DNA from: an uncultured Pseudomonadota bacterium
GTDB lineage: Bacteria; Pseudomonadota; Gammaproteobacteria; Burkholderiales; SG8-39
Direction: 5' to 3'
DNA: 64,000 nt
Assembly (NCBI GenBank): GCA_903834835.1
Contig: CAILKO010000046.1
Span: 1 to 64,000 of the forward strand
Positions 33,492 to 41,509 of the stretch are shown in pieces. Below the pieces are notes generated by a model, which ran no database searches, was not told the origin of the DNA, and saw only the letters and a list, made by a program, of their open reading frames with translations. The translations under genes and the position numbers were made by a program. Position 1 is the stretch's first letter; every line of letters starts with the position of its first letter.

Positions 33492-34900
33492 GCGGGGCGG
33501 GGCGCGGCGAGCAGTTCGGCGAGCTCGGAGACATCCGCCAGGTCTTCGAGCCGCGCCACCGTATCGAGCACGCGGCGCATGCCGGTCTCGTCCAGCACGG
33601 CCGAGGCGAGGCTGCGGAATTTCGCTTCCAGTTCCGCGGCGCTGAACGGGAGCCGGGTCGAGCCCTTGCGCCAGGGCTCGTCCACTTCCATGCGGCGGCC
33701 GTCTTCCAGCAGAACTTCGAGCCGCGCCGCGAAGCGCCGCTCGCCGACCATGGCCGGGTCGCCGTGCACGCGTACCTTCGTGGCGAGCGCGACGATCTGC
33801 GGATCGGTCCATAGCGAGGAATCGATGTAGTCGCGCAGTTCGTTGCCGCTGCGTACGAGCGCGAGCGCCAGGCTGTAGGCCATGCTGAACTGCGCGCCGA
33901 TCACATCGCGCGGCGTCTGGATCGCACCGCCGTGCGCGACCCCGAGCGGGTTCACATGCACATGGATCTCGCGCACCAGCGCGGCGACAAGGCCTTGTTC
34001 GTCGCGCAGACGCGCCATCGCCTGGATGCCAGTGTGCAGCGCGCCGAGCGTCGGGTAGGGTTTCACGATGCGCTGTTCGACCGACCAGGGTCCGTCGTGA
34101 TTCAGATCCGCGACCATCGCCTGCGGGTTCTCCAGTCCGCCGAAGGCGCGCGGGATGCCGCGCGGCCCCTCGAAGATGGTGTCCGGACCCGTAATGCCGC
34201 GTTCGGCGTAGAACGCGGCCATCATGCCGCCGCGCACCGGGATGCCGGCATGCAGTCGCTTCACCTCGCCGCCGCTCTGGTCGTACTCCATCGTGCCGCA
34301 GGCGTGGCTGCCGGCGATCGCGAGCGCGTGCATCAGCGTTTCCGCATCCAGGCCGAGCAGCTTGCCGGCGGTGGCCGCCGTGCCGAAGGGGCCGACCACG
34401 CTGTGATGATGGAAGCCGCGCTCGAGGATGGGCTGGCACATCACGCGCCCGATGCGCGAGAGGATTTCATAGCCGGCGACCACCGCGAGCAGGAAGTCCT
34501 TGCCGCCGAGCTGCGCACGTGCGGCGAGCGCGAGCGCGGGCGGCACGGTCAGCGCGCCCGGATGGCAGGCCGCGTCATGCGAGCTGTCGTCGAACTCGCA
34601 GGCATGCGCATGGATCGCATTCACGAAGGCCGCCTCAGCGGCCGGCGCGCGTACTGGCGTGCCGACGATCACGCATTCCGGCCGCCCGCCCGCCTGCGCG
34701 ACCACCTCGAGCGCCGGACGCGTCCAGGGCAGTGTCGCGCCAGTCAGCATGGTGCCGAGCTGGTCAAGCACCGCGTCCTTCGCGGCCTGCACCGCCGAGG
34801 GCGGCAGATCCTCGAACTTCAGATCGACGACGTAGCTGGCGAGTGTGCGGGCGATGGTCGGGGCGTTTGTTCTGTGTCCGGTCGGGTGATCGATTTGCAT
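33488..34900 (-). CDS. MmgE/PrpD family protein
   Basis: From the ATG at 34900 the protein has 470 residues, normal for the MmgE/PrpD (2-methylcitrate dehydratase / cis-aconitate decarboxylase-like) family. Landmarks are the helical N-domain with DQLGTMLTGA, HAHACEFDDSSHDAACHPGA near residue 96, SRIGRVMCQ, FHHHSVVGPFGTAATAGKLLGLD and the KPYPTLGALH loop. Members dehydrate, decarboxylate or isomerise di- and tricarboxylates. The longer frame to 34987 runs into the palindrome at 34978 and is unlikely. Its upstream region holds copy 2 of the palindrome. Confidence 0.85.
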   Translation of the reverse strand: MQIDHPTGHRTNAPTIARTLASYVVDLKFEDLPPSAVQAAKDAVLDQLGTMLTGATLPWTRPALEVVAQAGGRPECVIVGTPVRAPAAEAAFVNAIHAHACEFDDSSHDAACHPGALTVPPALALAARAQLGGKDFLLAVVAGYEILSRIGRVMCQPILERGFHHHSVVGPFGTAATAGKLLGLDAETLMHALAIAGSHACGTMEYDQSGGEVKRLHAGIPVRGGMMAAFYAERGITGPDTIFEGPRGIPRAFGGLENPQAMVADLNHDGPWSVEQRIVKPYPTLGALHTGIQAMARLRDEQGLVAALVREIHVHVNPLGVAHGGAIQTPRDVIGAQFSMAYSLALALVRSGNELRDYIDSSLWTDPQIVALATKVRVHGDPAMVGERRFAARLEVLLEDGRRMEVDEPWRKGSTRLPFSAAELEAKFRSLASAVLDETGMRRVLDTVARLEDLADVSELAELLAAPRPA

Positions 34901-34977
34901 GGTTCGGGTGGCAGCTTGAATAAGGCAGGAGTCAGGAGGAGAAGAAAGGGGAAGACAAATGCACCTGTGCGGCATTA

Positions 34978-34999
34978 ATAGTAACATATATGTTACTAT
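34978..34999. repeat. ATAGTAAC-N6-GTTACTAT palindrome, copy 2
   Basis: This copy is a perfect 22-bp palindrome (spacer CATATAT symmetrical). Its purine-rich flank (GGAGAAGAAAGGGGAAGACA, to the left) is the reverse complement of the T/C-rich flank seen to the right of copies 1 and 4, so this copy is inverted relative to them. It lies in the 179-bp divergent region between MmgE/PrpD and a glutathione peroxidase gene. Confidence 0.85.
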
Positions 35000-35079
35000 A
35001 TTTATCTGGACAGGCGCGCGTTCCGCCTGGGCCCGCAGGAGCGGTAGACTCCGCGTTCCGGAACAGGAGCCGACCCGCC

Positions 35080-35550
35080 ATGAGCCTCTACGACATCGAA
35101 CTTACCACCCTTGCAGGCAAGCCGCAGACGATGGCGGAGTTCCGCGGCCGGACGCTGCTCGTCGTGAACGTCGCGAGCCACTGCGGCTACACCTCGCAGT
35201 ACGCAGGGCTGCAGGCCCTCCACAACCAGTACAAGGACCGCGGCTTCGCGGTGCTCGGCTTTCCCTGCGACCAGTTCGGCCATCAGGAGCCGGGCACGGA
35301 AGCGGAAATCGCCAGCTTCTGCGAGCGCAACTACGGCGTGAGTTTCCCGATGTACGCCAAGACCGAGGTGAACGGCGCGAACGCGCATCCGCTCTACCAG
35401 CTGCTGAAATCCGGCCAGGGCGGCAGCGATCCGATCAAATGGAACTTCACCAAGTTCCTGGTCGGCCCGGATGGCACGGTGGAGAAACGCTACGCCTCGG
35501 GCGACACCCCGGAGGCGATCGGCAAGGACCTCGCCGCGCGGCTCAAGTAA
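35080..35550 (+). CDS. Glutathione peroxidase (Cys type), copy 1
   Basis: The 156-residue protein has the thioredoxin-fold peroxidase triad: C35 in ASHCGYT, Gln in GFPCDQFGHQEPG (about 69) and Trp in IKWNFTKFLV (about 130). It reduces peroxides using thioredoxin or glutathione, and uses Cys rather than selenocysteine. The ATG at 35080 starts the conserved MSLYDIE. It is the first gene of a plus-strand run with an amidohydrolase and a second, very similar peroxidase. Confidence 0.9.
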   Translation: MSLYDIELTTLAGKPQTMAEFRGRTLLVVNVASHCGYTSQYAGLQALHNQYKDRGFAVLGFPCDQFGHQEPGTEAEIASFCERNYGVSFPMYAKTEVNGANAHPLYQLLKSGQGGSDPIKWNFTKFLVGPDGTVEKRYASGDTPEAIGKDLAARLK

Positions 35551-35606
35551 TCCGCAGCATCGGCATACGTACACCAAGCACACCAAGCAGACCAGGAGGA
35601 GACAGC

Positions 35607-36491
35607 ATGGAAATCATCGACGGACAGGGACATATCAACAGCCTCGGCGCGAACTGGGACAAGGTCGATCCGGAGGTCGTGGTGGAGCGCGTGGTGGTGG
35701 CGATGGACGCGATCGGCCTGGATGCGCTGTTCATCGACGAGTACACCGGTTTCGACGACAAGATGCGTCTCCTGCCCGGCGTGGTGCTGCCGAACGGCGC
35801 GCTGCGCAGCACGGCGCCTTTCGCCGAGGCCGCGGTGCGACTGTATCCGCATCGCTTCGCCTATCTGAGCCGCGTGGACCCGCGCGATCCGGACTGGAAG
35901 TCGCTGATCGCCGAGTATCGCAAGCGTCCGGGGCTGCTTGCGCTGCGCGTGGTCGCGGTGCCCGGATCGGGTCACCGCGAGCTGATGGAGGACGGCGGCT
36001 ATACCGACTGGTTCGGCGCCTGCGAGGCGAACGACATGCCGGTGTTCTGCCAGATCCCCGAGCGCACGCCGCGGGTACTCGTGCCGTATCTCGAAAAATT
36101 CCCGAAGCTGCGCATCATCATCGACCACTGCGGCACCTGGCAGGCGAAGCCCGAGGGCAGCACCAAGGCGGCCCAGCTTGATGCGGTATTCGAGATGGCG
36201 CGCTTTCCGAACGTGGGGCTCAAGTGGTGCCATGCGCCGCGCGATCTGTCGGCCCAGGCCTATCCCTGGCCGGATGTCGTCGGGCATCTGAAGAACGCGA
36301 TCAAGGTGTTCGGCGCCGAGCGCATCATGTGGGCCTGCGACACCACCATCAGTTCCAAGGTGCACAGCTGGGCCAAGGGCCTGTTCTACATCCACGATTC
36401 CGACCAGCTCTCGCAGACCGAGAAGGAATGGATACTCGGCAAGAGCGTGCGCGCGCTGCTCCGCTGGGAGAAGCCGAAAGCGGCGGCCTGA
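35607..36491 (+). CDS. Amidohydrolase-2 family protein
   Basis: The 294-residue protein begins MEIIDGQGHINS (strand-1 DxxxH variant), contains DHCGTWQAKP near residue 174, VGLKWCHAPRDL near 207 and ends the barrel with MWACDTTIS (catalytic Asp near 244). It belongs to the TIM-barrel amidohydrolase-2 group and is shorter than the two at 3147 and 29955. AGGAGGAGACAGC before the ATG at 35607 makes the start firm. It sits between two glutathione peroxidase genes, probably in one operon. Substrate unknown. Confidence 0.8.
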   Translation: MEIIDGQGHINSLGANWDKVDPEVVVERVVVAMDAIGLDALFIDEYTGFDDKMRLLPGVVLPNGALRSTAPFAEAAVRLYPHRFAYLSRVDPRDPDWKSLIAEYRKRPGLLALRVVAVPGSGHRELMEDGGYTDWFGACEANDMPVFCQIPERTPRVLVPYLEKFPKLRIIIDHCGTWQAKPEGSTKAAQLDAVFEMARFPNVGLKWCHAPRDLSAQAYPWPDVVGHLKNAIKVFGAERIMWACDTTISSKVHSWAKGLFYIHDSDQLSQTEKEWILGKSVRALLRWEKPKAAA

Positions 36492-36507
36492 GCGACCGGC
36501 GCTGCGC

Positions 36508-36987
36508 GTGGACATCTACGACATCGAAGTCGAAACGCTGGAAGGCCGGCGCCAGCGGATGGCCGACTACCGCGGCCGGACGCTGCTCATCGTGAACGTC
36601 GCGAGCCGCTGCGGCTACACGCCGCAGTACGCGGGCCTGCAGGCGCTGTACGAGAAATATCGCGACACGGGTTTTGCGGTGCTCGGCTTTCCCTGCGACC
36701 AGTTCCTGCACCAGGAGCCGGGCACGGCGGCCGAGATCGCGGCCTTCTGCGAGGGCAACTACGGCGTGAGCTTTCCGATGTACGCCAAGATTTCAGTGAA
36801 CGGCGAGCACGCACACCCGCTCTACCGCTATCTGAAATCGCAGAAGGCGGGCTTTCTCGGCATCCGGGCGATCAAGTGGAACTTCACGAAGTTCCTGGTC
36901 GGCCCGGACGGCAGCGTGCTGGAGCGCTATGCGCCGAAGACCACGCCCGAGGCGATCGGCCGGGAGCTCGAAGCGCAGTTCGCCTGA
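36508..36987 (+). CDS. Glutathione peroxidase (Cys type), copy 2
   Basis: The 159-residue paralogue of the gene at 35080 keeps the Cys (ASRCGYTPQYAG), Gln and Trp (IKWNFTKFLVGPDG) sites. It starts at GTG 36508 (MDIYDIEVETLEG), 16 bases after the amidohydrolase stop, with no ATG at a conserved place. Similarity between the two copies is high across the whole length, implying duplication with the amidohydrolase caught between them. Confidence 0.88.
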   Translation: MDIYDIEVETLEGRRQRMADYRGRTLLIVNVASRCGYTPQYAGLQALYEKYRDTGFAVLGFPCDQFLHQEPGTAAEIAAFCEGNYGVSFPMYAKISVNGEHAHPLYRYLKSQKAGFLGIRAIKWNFTKFLVGPDGSVLERYAPKTTPEAIGRELEAQFA

Positions 36988-37030
36988 AGGGACTATCCGC
37001 GTATTTTTTTCTGGTCAGGGAGGAAGGGCA

Positions 37031-37672
37031 ATGACGCAATCCGATTATGGGCTCGACGCGGCGCGCACCGCGATGGTGTTCTTTGATGCGCTGAACGCTT
37101 ATCTGCACCCCGAGGATCCGGCAAAGCGCGCGGCGATTGACGCGCTCGGTATCGTGCCACGCTTTGCCCGGTTGAACCGGGCCGTGCGCGCAGCGGGCAT
37201 TCCGGTGTTCTACCCGGCGGCCGACCATCGTCCCGATCTGAAGGATTTCGCCTCGCGCGTGGTCGATCTCGATCACGAGGGGCAGCCGGGCGATCCGCGC
37301 CCGCGCATGACCAAGCCCCCGGAAGTGAGCGTTGCCGGTCCGGCGCGCGAGGTGATCCCGGAACTCGCCCCGCAGCCGGAGGACTACATGATCAAGAAGC
37401 ACCGCTGGAGCAGCTTCTTCCAGACCCATCTGGAACTGAGCCTGCGCACGCGCGGCATCGATACCCTGATGCTCGCCGGCGGCGCGGTGGAAGTGGGTAT
37501 CGCGAGCACGGCCTATGCCGCGCGCGATCTGGACTTCAATATCGTCATCCTGCGCGACTGCTGCTTCTCTGCCCGCCCGGATGTCGAGGCGATCTACATG
37601 GACCGCGTGTTTCCGATCTTCGCCCGCGTGCTGAATGCGGACGAGGCGATCGGCCTGATCAGGCCTGCCTGA
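37031..37672 (+). CDS. Isochorismatase-like hydrolase lacking the nucleophilic Cys
   Basis: The 213-residue protein has the cysteine-hydrolase fold: D19 (MVFFDALNAY) and K123 (MIKKHRWSSF) of the usual Asp-Lys-Cys triad, but GGAVEVGIAST has Gly156 where amidases of this superfamily have Cys. EntB- and PhzD-type isochorismatases also lack that Cys and cleave a vinyl ether without a covalent intermediate, so a related chemistry is possible. AGGGAGGAAGGGCA precedes the ATG at 37031. It follows the second peroxidase on the same strand and converges on a class II aldolase. Confidence 0.8.
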   Translation: MTQSDYGLDAARTAMVFFDALNAYLHPEDPAKRAAIDALGIVPRFARLNRAVRAAGIPVFYPAADHRPDLKDFASRVVDLDHEGQPGDPRPRMTKPPEVSVAGPAREVIPELAPQPEDYMIKKHRWSSFFQTHLELSLRTRGIDTLMLAGGAVEVGIASTAYAARDLDFNIVILRDCCFSARPDVEAIYMDRVFPIFARVLNADEAIGLIRPA

Positions 37673-37714
37673 TCAATCCTCGCTTGATCAATCCTCGCCG
37701 TATCAATCCTTGAA
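37670..37714. repeat. Three 15-bp tandem repeats across convergent stop codons
   Basis: TGATCAATCCTCGCT, TGATCAATCCTCGCC and a degenerate GTATCAATCCTTGAA stand head to tail. The first unit contains the TGA of the isochorismatase-like gene and the third contains the TGA of the aldolase on the opposite strand. Fifteen bases keep both frames, so slippage would only move the gap between genes. Confidence 0.75.
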
Positions 37715-38509
37715 GGACGGATCCGCGCGCTCCAGCAGGCGCAGGATCGCTTGCCATTCCGGCTTGCCCTCGGGGCCCGCGGGTGCGAGGAAGGAACGCT
37801 CGAAGATTTTTGCGCTCGCCTCGCACATCTCCGCCGGCGGCTGCACGAGCGGGGCGCCGGTGGCGAGCAGACGCAGCTGCACCTCCGCCTCGCGGATCAT
37901 CGCGCCGAGGTTGATCGCCGCGCCGACGATATCCGGCCCGAGCGCGATCACGCCGTGGTTGCGCAGGATCATGTTCCAGGCGCTGCCGAGATCGCGCACG
38001 AGGCTCGGCACCTCGTCCGGATTCGCGACCCCGGCATAGTCGTGATAGGCGATGCGGTTGTAGAGGCGCATGCCGTCCTGCGTGTAGACCTGCAGCCCGT
38101 CGCGCAGCGCGGAGATCGCGCTGCCCGAGAAGCTGTGCAGGTGCAGGCTCGCCTGCACGTCCGGACGCGCGTTGAAGATCGCGCTGTGGATCGCGAAGCC
38201 GGGCGCATTCACATGCTGATCCGGACCGAGCATCGGTCCTTTGGCATGCACCTTGATGAGGCTCGATGCCGTCACCTCGCCGAAGGTGAGCTCGTGCGGC
38301 TTGATGAGGAAATGGTCGGGCTCGCCCGGCACGCGCGCGGTGAAATGGTTGAAGATCGTTGCGTCCTCTTCCCAGTGTGCGAACTGCGCATAGCGGTGCG
38401 CCGCCGCGAGATCCACGCGCAGGCGCCATTCCTCGGGCGAGACGCGCTCGCGGATCGAGGCGCGCGGCGCGCCCTCGGCTTTGCGTACGGATGCGGCTAG
38501 GGTGGTCAT
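37703..38509 (-). CDS. Class II aldolase/adducin family protein
   Basis: From the ATG at 38509 (preceded by GAGGAGGAACC) the 268-residue protein shows the class II aldolase zinc site: SLHLHSFSG near residue 122 for His-x-His and LRNHGVIALG near 184 for the third His, with the ARVPGEPDHFLI substrate loop near 60. Members cleave or form C-C bonds (fuculose-phosphate aldolase) or decarboxylate. Upstream lies one arm of a 25-bp direct repeat that flanks the neighbouring hydrolase gene. Confidence 0.85.
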   Translation of the reverse strand: MTTLAASVRKAEGAPRASIRERVSPEEWRLRVDLAAAHRYAQFAHWEEDATIFNHFTARVPGEPDHFLIKPHELTFGEVTASSLIKVHAKGPMLGPDQHVNAPGFAIHSAIFNARPDVQASLHLHSFSGSAISALRDGLQVYTQDGMRLYNRIAYHDYAGVANPDEVPSLVRDLGSAWNMILRNHGVIALGPDIVGAAINLGAMIREAEVQLRLLATGAPLVQPPAEMCEASAKIFERSFLAPAGPEGKPEWQAILRLLERADPSFKD

Positions 38510-38519
38510 GGTTCCTCCT

Positions 38520-38544
38520 CGGCTGTGGGGCGAGTCTAAATCAG
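38520..38544 (+). repeat. 25-bp direct repeat, left arm
   Basis: The sequence beginning CGGCTGTGGGGCGAGTCTAA and ending ATCAG is repeated exactly at 39523-39547 in the same orientation, 1003 bp away. The arms lie on either side of the metallo-hydrolase gene. Just upstream of both is CTCCTC, part of the aldolase ribosome-binding region at this arm. Confidence 0.85.
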
Positions 38545-38592
38545 TTCCGCGCCGCGCATGGGCGGGGGCGGCCACCACAAAGGACGCGTGTA

Positions 38593-39375
38593 TCAGGGCG
38601 CGCGCGTATAGAAGTCGACCAATCGCACTTCGATGCCGGGCGCGTCTTTCATGGCCGCAGCAAAATCCAGCTGATGCTTGTTAGGCGGCTGCACGCCCTG
38701 CTGCTGGTAGTGGTAGGGGTAGACGATCTTCGGCTTGAAGGCCTTCACGCAGTCCGCCGCTTCCGCGCCGGGCATCGTGAACGGGAGATTGACCGGGATG
38801 AAGGCGACGTCGATATTCGTGAGCGCCTTGATTTCCGGGATGCATTCGGTATCGGCCGCGAAGTAGATCCGCTTGCCTCCCAGCGCGAGGATGTAGCCGT
38901 TGGCGCGGCCGCGCACGTGGTAGGGGCCGCCTGCATCGCCGCGCGTCAGGTTGTAGGCCGCGACGGCCTGTATGTTGACGCCGTCCACACTCTTGCTTTC
39001 GCCGTTGTCCATGACCGTGGCATTCGAGCGCAGGCTTGCCGCAACCGCCTTGGGAATCACATAGGCGGTCGTCGCCTTCTTGACCCGATCGATGCTCGGC
39101 TGATGCAGGTGATCGGAGTGGATATCGGTAATCAGGACGATGTCGGCGGGTTTGGTGCCGGCCGGCAAGGGGATCGACAGGGTGGCCGGGCCTGCCCAGG
39201 GGTCGATGTGGATGACCTTGCCACCATGCTCTACCTGTACGTGCGCATGCCGGATGGGGGTGATCTCGATATTGCCGCCTTCTGCGGGGATGACGTCTGC
39301 CGCACCGGCGACACTGACCGTCAAGAACAACCCGAACGCGGATATGAGCACGCGTGCAGCCAAGTCTCTGAACAT
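38593..39375 (-). CDS. Exported metallo-beta-lactamase-fold hydrolase (UlaG-like)
   Basis: The 260-residue protein has a signal peptide (about residues 1-25, ending VAGAA) and a UlaG-type metallo-hydrolase domain: HIDPWAGP near residue 56, ITDIHSDHLHQPS near 81 (the first His of HxHxDH is Asp here, as in some exported relatives), and FAADTECIPEIK near 175. The final YPYHYQQQG supplies the last His. It likely hydrolyses a lactone or phosphodiester in the periplasm. AGGGGGACATC before the ATG at 39375 sets the start. It is flanked by a 25-bp direct repeat, which hints at local duplication or insertion. Confidence 0.82.
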   Translation of the reverse strand: MFRDLAARVLISAFGLFLTVSVAGAADVIPAEGGNIEITPIRHAHVQVEHGGKVIHIDPWAGPATLSIPLPAGTKPADIVLITDIHSDHLHQPSIDRVKKATTAYVIPKAVAASLRSNATVMDNGESKSVDGVNIQAVAAYNLTRGDAGGPYHVRGRANGYILALGGKRIYFAADTECIPEIKALTNIDVAFIPVNLPFTMPGAEAADCVKAFKPKIVYPYHYQQQGVQPPNKHQLDFAAAMKDAPGIEVRLVDFYTRAP

Positions 39376-39522
39376 GATGTCCCCCTGATTTGAAAATGTA
39401 TCGATGTGTCGGTTCACTGCCGACGTTTTTTCCGGAACGTCTGGTCTGCACCTTGTTTCATGCACTGCACCGCTGCACGCCCTCGGCCCTGCATACGGCT
39501 GCGGCAAGGCAGGGCTCCTCCC

Positions 39523-39547
39523 CGGCTGTGGGGCGAGTCTAAATCAG
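39523..39547 (+). repeat. 25-bp direct repeat, right arm
   Basis: Exact copy of 38520-38544, again preceded by CTCCTC. It lies in the 336-bp gap between the metallo-hydrolase and the exported amidohydrolase, which otherwise holds only palindrome copy 3 and no gene. Confidence 0.85.
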
Positions 39548-39594
39548 GGCGGCGGGTCTTTCTGCGGGTGCCGAAGGAGCATGGGAGCATTTAC

Positions 39595-39632
39595 CGGGAC
39601 AGATAGTAACAAAAGTGTTACTATCTGTCCCG
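39595..39632. repeat. ATAGTAAC-N6-GTTACTAT palindrome, copy 3, long-arm form
   Basis: The core at 39603-39624 is extended to a perfect 17-bp stem (39595-39611 with 39616-39632) around an AAAG loop. The outer part of the stem (CGGGAC / GTCCCG) differs from that of copy 4 but pairs perfectly. It lies 80 bases before the exported amidohydrolase start, in a divergent region. Confidence 0.88.
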
Positions 39633-39711
39633 ACGGGCGGCGGATTTCCTGCCGTCCCGTATAGGTGACACCGCCATACAGGCATACAGGACTACAAGAA
39701 TCGGGACTGCG

Positions 39712-40794
39712 ATGAAACGCCTACGACCGGAGCGGTTACTGAGCGCCTGCGCGGGTGTCGCGCTGGCCTGTGCGGCGGCGGGTGCACTCGCCCAGGTCGA
39801 CGCGCTGCCGATGATCGACACCCACACCCATCTCAATTTCGTGCGCAAGGGGTCTGCACCGCCTGCGATGGACTTTCCGGCAAGCGTGGCCGGTGCGCTC
39901 GGCCGCATGGACGCGGCGGGTTTCCGGCGCGCGATCATCATGCCGCAGCCCTCGCCGCCGGGCGCGGCAAACGCCTGGGAGATCGAACGCATGGACTTCG
40001 CCCTGGCCCAGTATCCGGCGCGCATCCTGCGCGGCGGGGGCGGCGGCACGCTGAATCCGATGATCCAGGCAACGCCGGTGGCCGCGGTGGACGAGGCGGT
40101 GCGCGCGAAGTTCCGTGCGCTCGCAACGACGATCGCGGACCAGGGCGCCGTGGTGTTCGGTGAAGTCACGGCCCATCACCTGTCGTTGAAGGCCATGGGT
40201 CCCCAGCACGCCTACCAGTGGGTACCGGCCGATCACCCGCTGTTGCGGTTGCTCGCGGACATTTCCGCGGAACGCGGCATCCCGATCGACCTGCACCTGG
40301 ATTTCGTGCCCGAGGACATGGCGCGGCCCGGCAGGCCGATCTTCAACGACAAGACGCCGTTGAATCTCAAGGGCAACTCGAGCGCCTTCGAGCGCCTGCT
40401 CGCGCATAACCCGAAGGCGGTGTTCGTGTGGGCGCATGCGGGCACCGATCCGCTGCTCACGCGCACGCTGGCGCTGCAGCGCGCGCTGCTCGCGAAGTAT
40501 CCGAACCTGTACATGAGCCTGCGGCTCGGACGCGGCGGGCCGCATCCGGCGATTGCGCTGGACGAAGGCCGGGCCTTCAAGCGGCCCTGGGTCGCGCTCC
40601 TGCGCGAGTTTCCGGATCGCTTCGTGCTCGGCACGGATTTCTTCCACGGCCCCGAAGGCGAGGACGGTCGTGGCGTGGAGACGGACAGCCTGCAGAACTA
40701 CCGCACCGCGCTCGCCAGCCTGCCGCGCGAACTCGCCGAGGCGATCGCCTGGCGCAATGCGGAACGTATCTACCGGCTGCAGGCGGTGCGCTGA
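39712..40794 (+). CDS. Exported amidohydrolase-2 family protein
   Basis: The 360-residue protein has a signal peptide (about residues 1-28, ending ALAQ) and then PMIDTHTHLNFV with the classic DxHxH motif. Later landmarks are IDLHLDFVPED near residue 185, FVWAHAGTDP near 240 and VLGTDFFHGPEG near 308 for the catalytic Asp. It is the only one of the four amidohydrolase-2 proteins here with an export signal, so it works in the periplasm. A GGACTGCG stretch precedes the ATG; there is no strong ribosome-binding site. Confidence 0.82.
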   Translation: MKRLRPERLLSACAGVALACAAAGALAQVDALPMIDTHTHLNFVRKGSAPPAMDFPASVAGALGRMDAAGFRRAIIMPQPSPPGAANAWEIERMDFALAQYPARILRGGGGGTLNPMIQATPVAAVDEAVRAKFRALATTIADQGAVVFGEVTAHHLSLKAMGPQHAYQWVPADHPLLRLLADISAERGIPIDLHLDFVPEDMARPGRPIFNDKTPLNLKGNSSAFERLLAHNPKAVFVWAHAGTDPLLTRTLALQRALLAKYPNLYMSLRLGRGGPHPAIALDEGRAFKRPWVALLREFPDRFVLGTDFFHGPEGEDGRGVETDSLQNYRTALASLPRELAEAIAWRNAERIYRLQAVR

Positions 40795-40930
40795 GAACGG
40801 ACCGCCGTAAATGCGGATGCGATGGAGGGCGTTGCGCTTCCGCGGGACATCATGATTGTTGCGAAGTGCGTGGCGCAGGTAGTGTGTGCCAGCAAGCGCT
40901 GAGTCCGCATCCGCCAGGACGCGACGCGGC

Positions 40931-41224
40931 CTAGGTTCGACCCGCCCAGTAACCGGGAAATTGCCTGTGGTGCGCGATTGCCACGACGCGAAGGTCATCG
41001 TCGCGGAGATAGTAGATAACGCTATAGGGAAATCGCCGCATTGCGAAGCGCCGCCGGTCGTTTCGCCACCGCGCGCCGATTTTCGGCTGAAGGCAAAGCA
41101 GGTGCAGGGATCGTTCGAACTCAGCGATGAACGCAAGGCCGAGATCCCTGCCGCCTTCGCGGGCGTAGAAAACGCCGGCTTCGGTCAGTTCGCGCTCGGC
41201 CTCGGGACTGACCGACGGCGTCAC
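40931..41224 (-). CDS. ParE/RelE-superfamily toxin
   Basis: The 97-residue protein begins VSPEAERELTEAGVFYAREGG, a helix pair typical of ParE-type toxins, and ends with FPYSVIYYLRDDDLRVVAIAHHRQFPGYW, the conserved C-terminal strand. ParE toxins poison DNA gyrase; RelE relatives cut mRNA. The gene overlaps its antitoxin by 4 bases (ATGA-type), with the antitoxin first. Confidence 0.88.
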   Translation of the reverse strand: MTPSVSPEAERELTEAGVFYAREGGRDLGLAFIAEFERSLHLLCLQPKIGARWRNDRRRFAMRRFPYSVIYYLRDDDLRVVAIAHHRQFPGYWAGRT

Positions 41225-41445
41225 TTGATTGCGGCGCGCGCGCGCGCGATGGCCTCCGATGCGGGCACCAGCTTCGAGCGCCCGCTTTCAATGTCACTGA
41301 TGCGATGCTCGACCTCGACCGCCCACGCGTCCTCGATAGCCTGGTCGTCAAAGAGGCTCGTGATCAGGCGGTCAGCGAGCTGTGCGCGCTCTTCCGGCGT
41401 GAGGGACAGTGCCTGAGCCTCGACAAGTTCAAGTGGGGTGGACAT
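41221..41445 (-). CDS. Addiction-module antitoxin (TIGR02574 type)
   Basis: The 74-residue acidic protein has the family layout: LSLTPEERAQLADRLITSL near the N-terminus, then AWAVEVEHRISDIESGRSKLVPASEAIARARAAI. It pairs with the ParE-like toxin, neutralising it and probably repressing the operon. GGAGGTTTGA lies upstream of the ATG at 41445. Confidence 0.88.
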   Translation of the reverse strand: MSTPLELVEAQALSLTPEERAQLADRLITSLFDDQAIEDAWAVEVEHRISDIESGRSKLVPASEAIARARAAIK

Positions 41446-41509
41446 TCAAACCTCCGACGATCAGCAGAGTCGATGATACGCCCTGTGCGCGGGCTTCGGC
41501 ACCAGAAGG

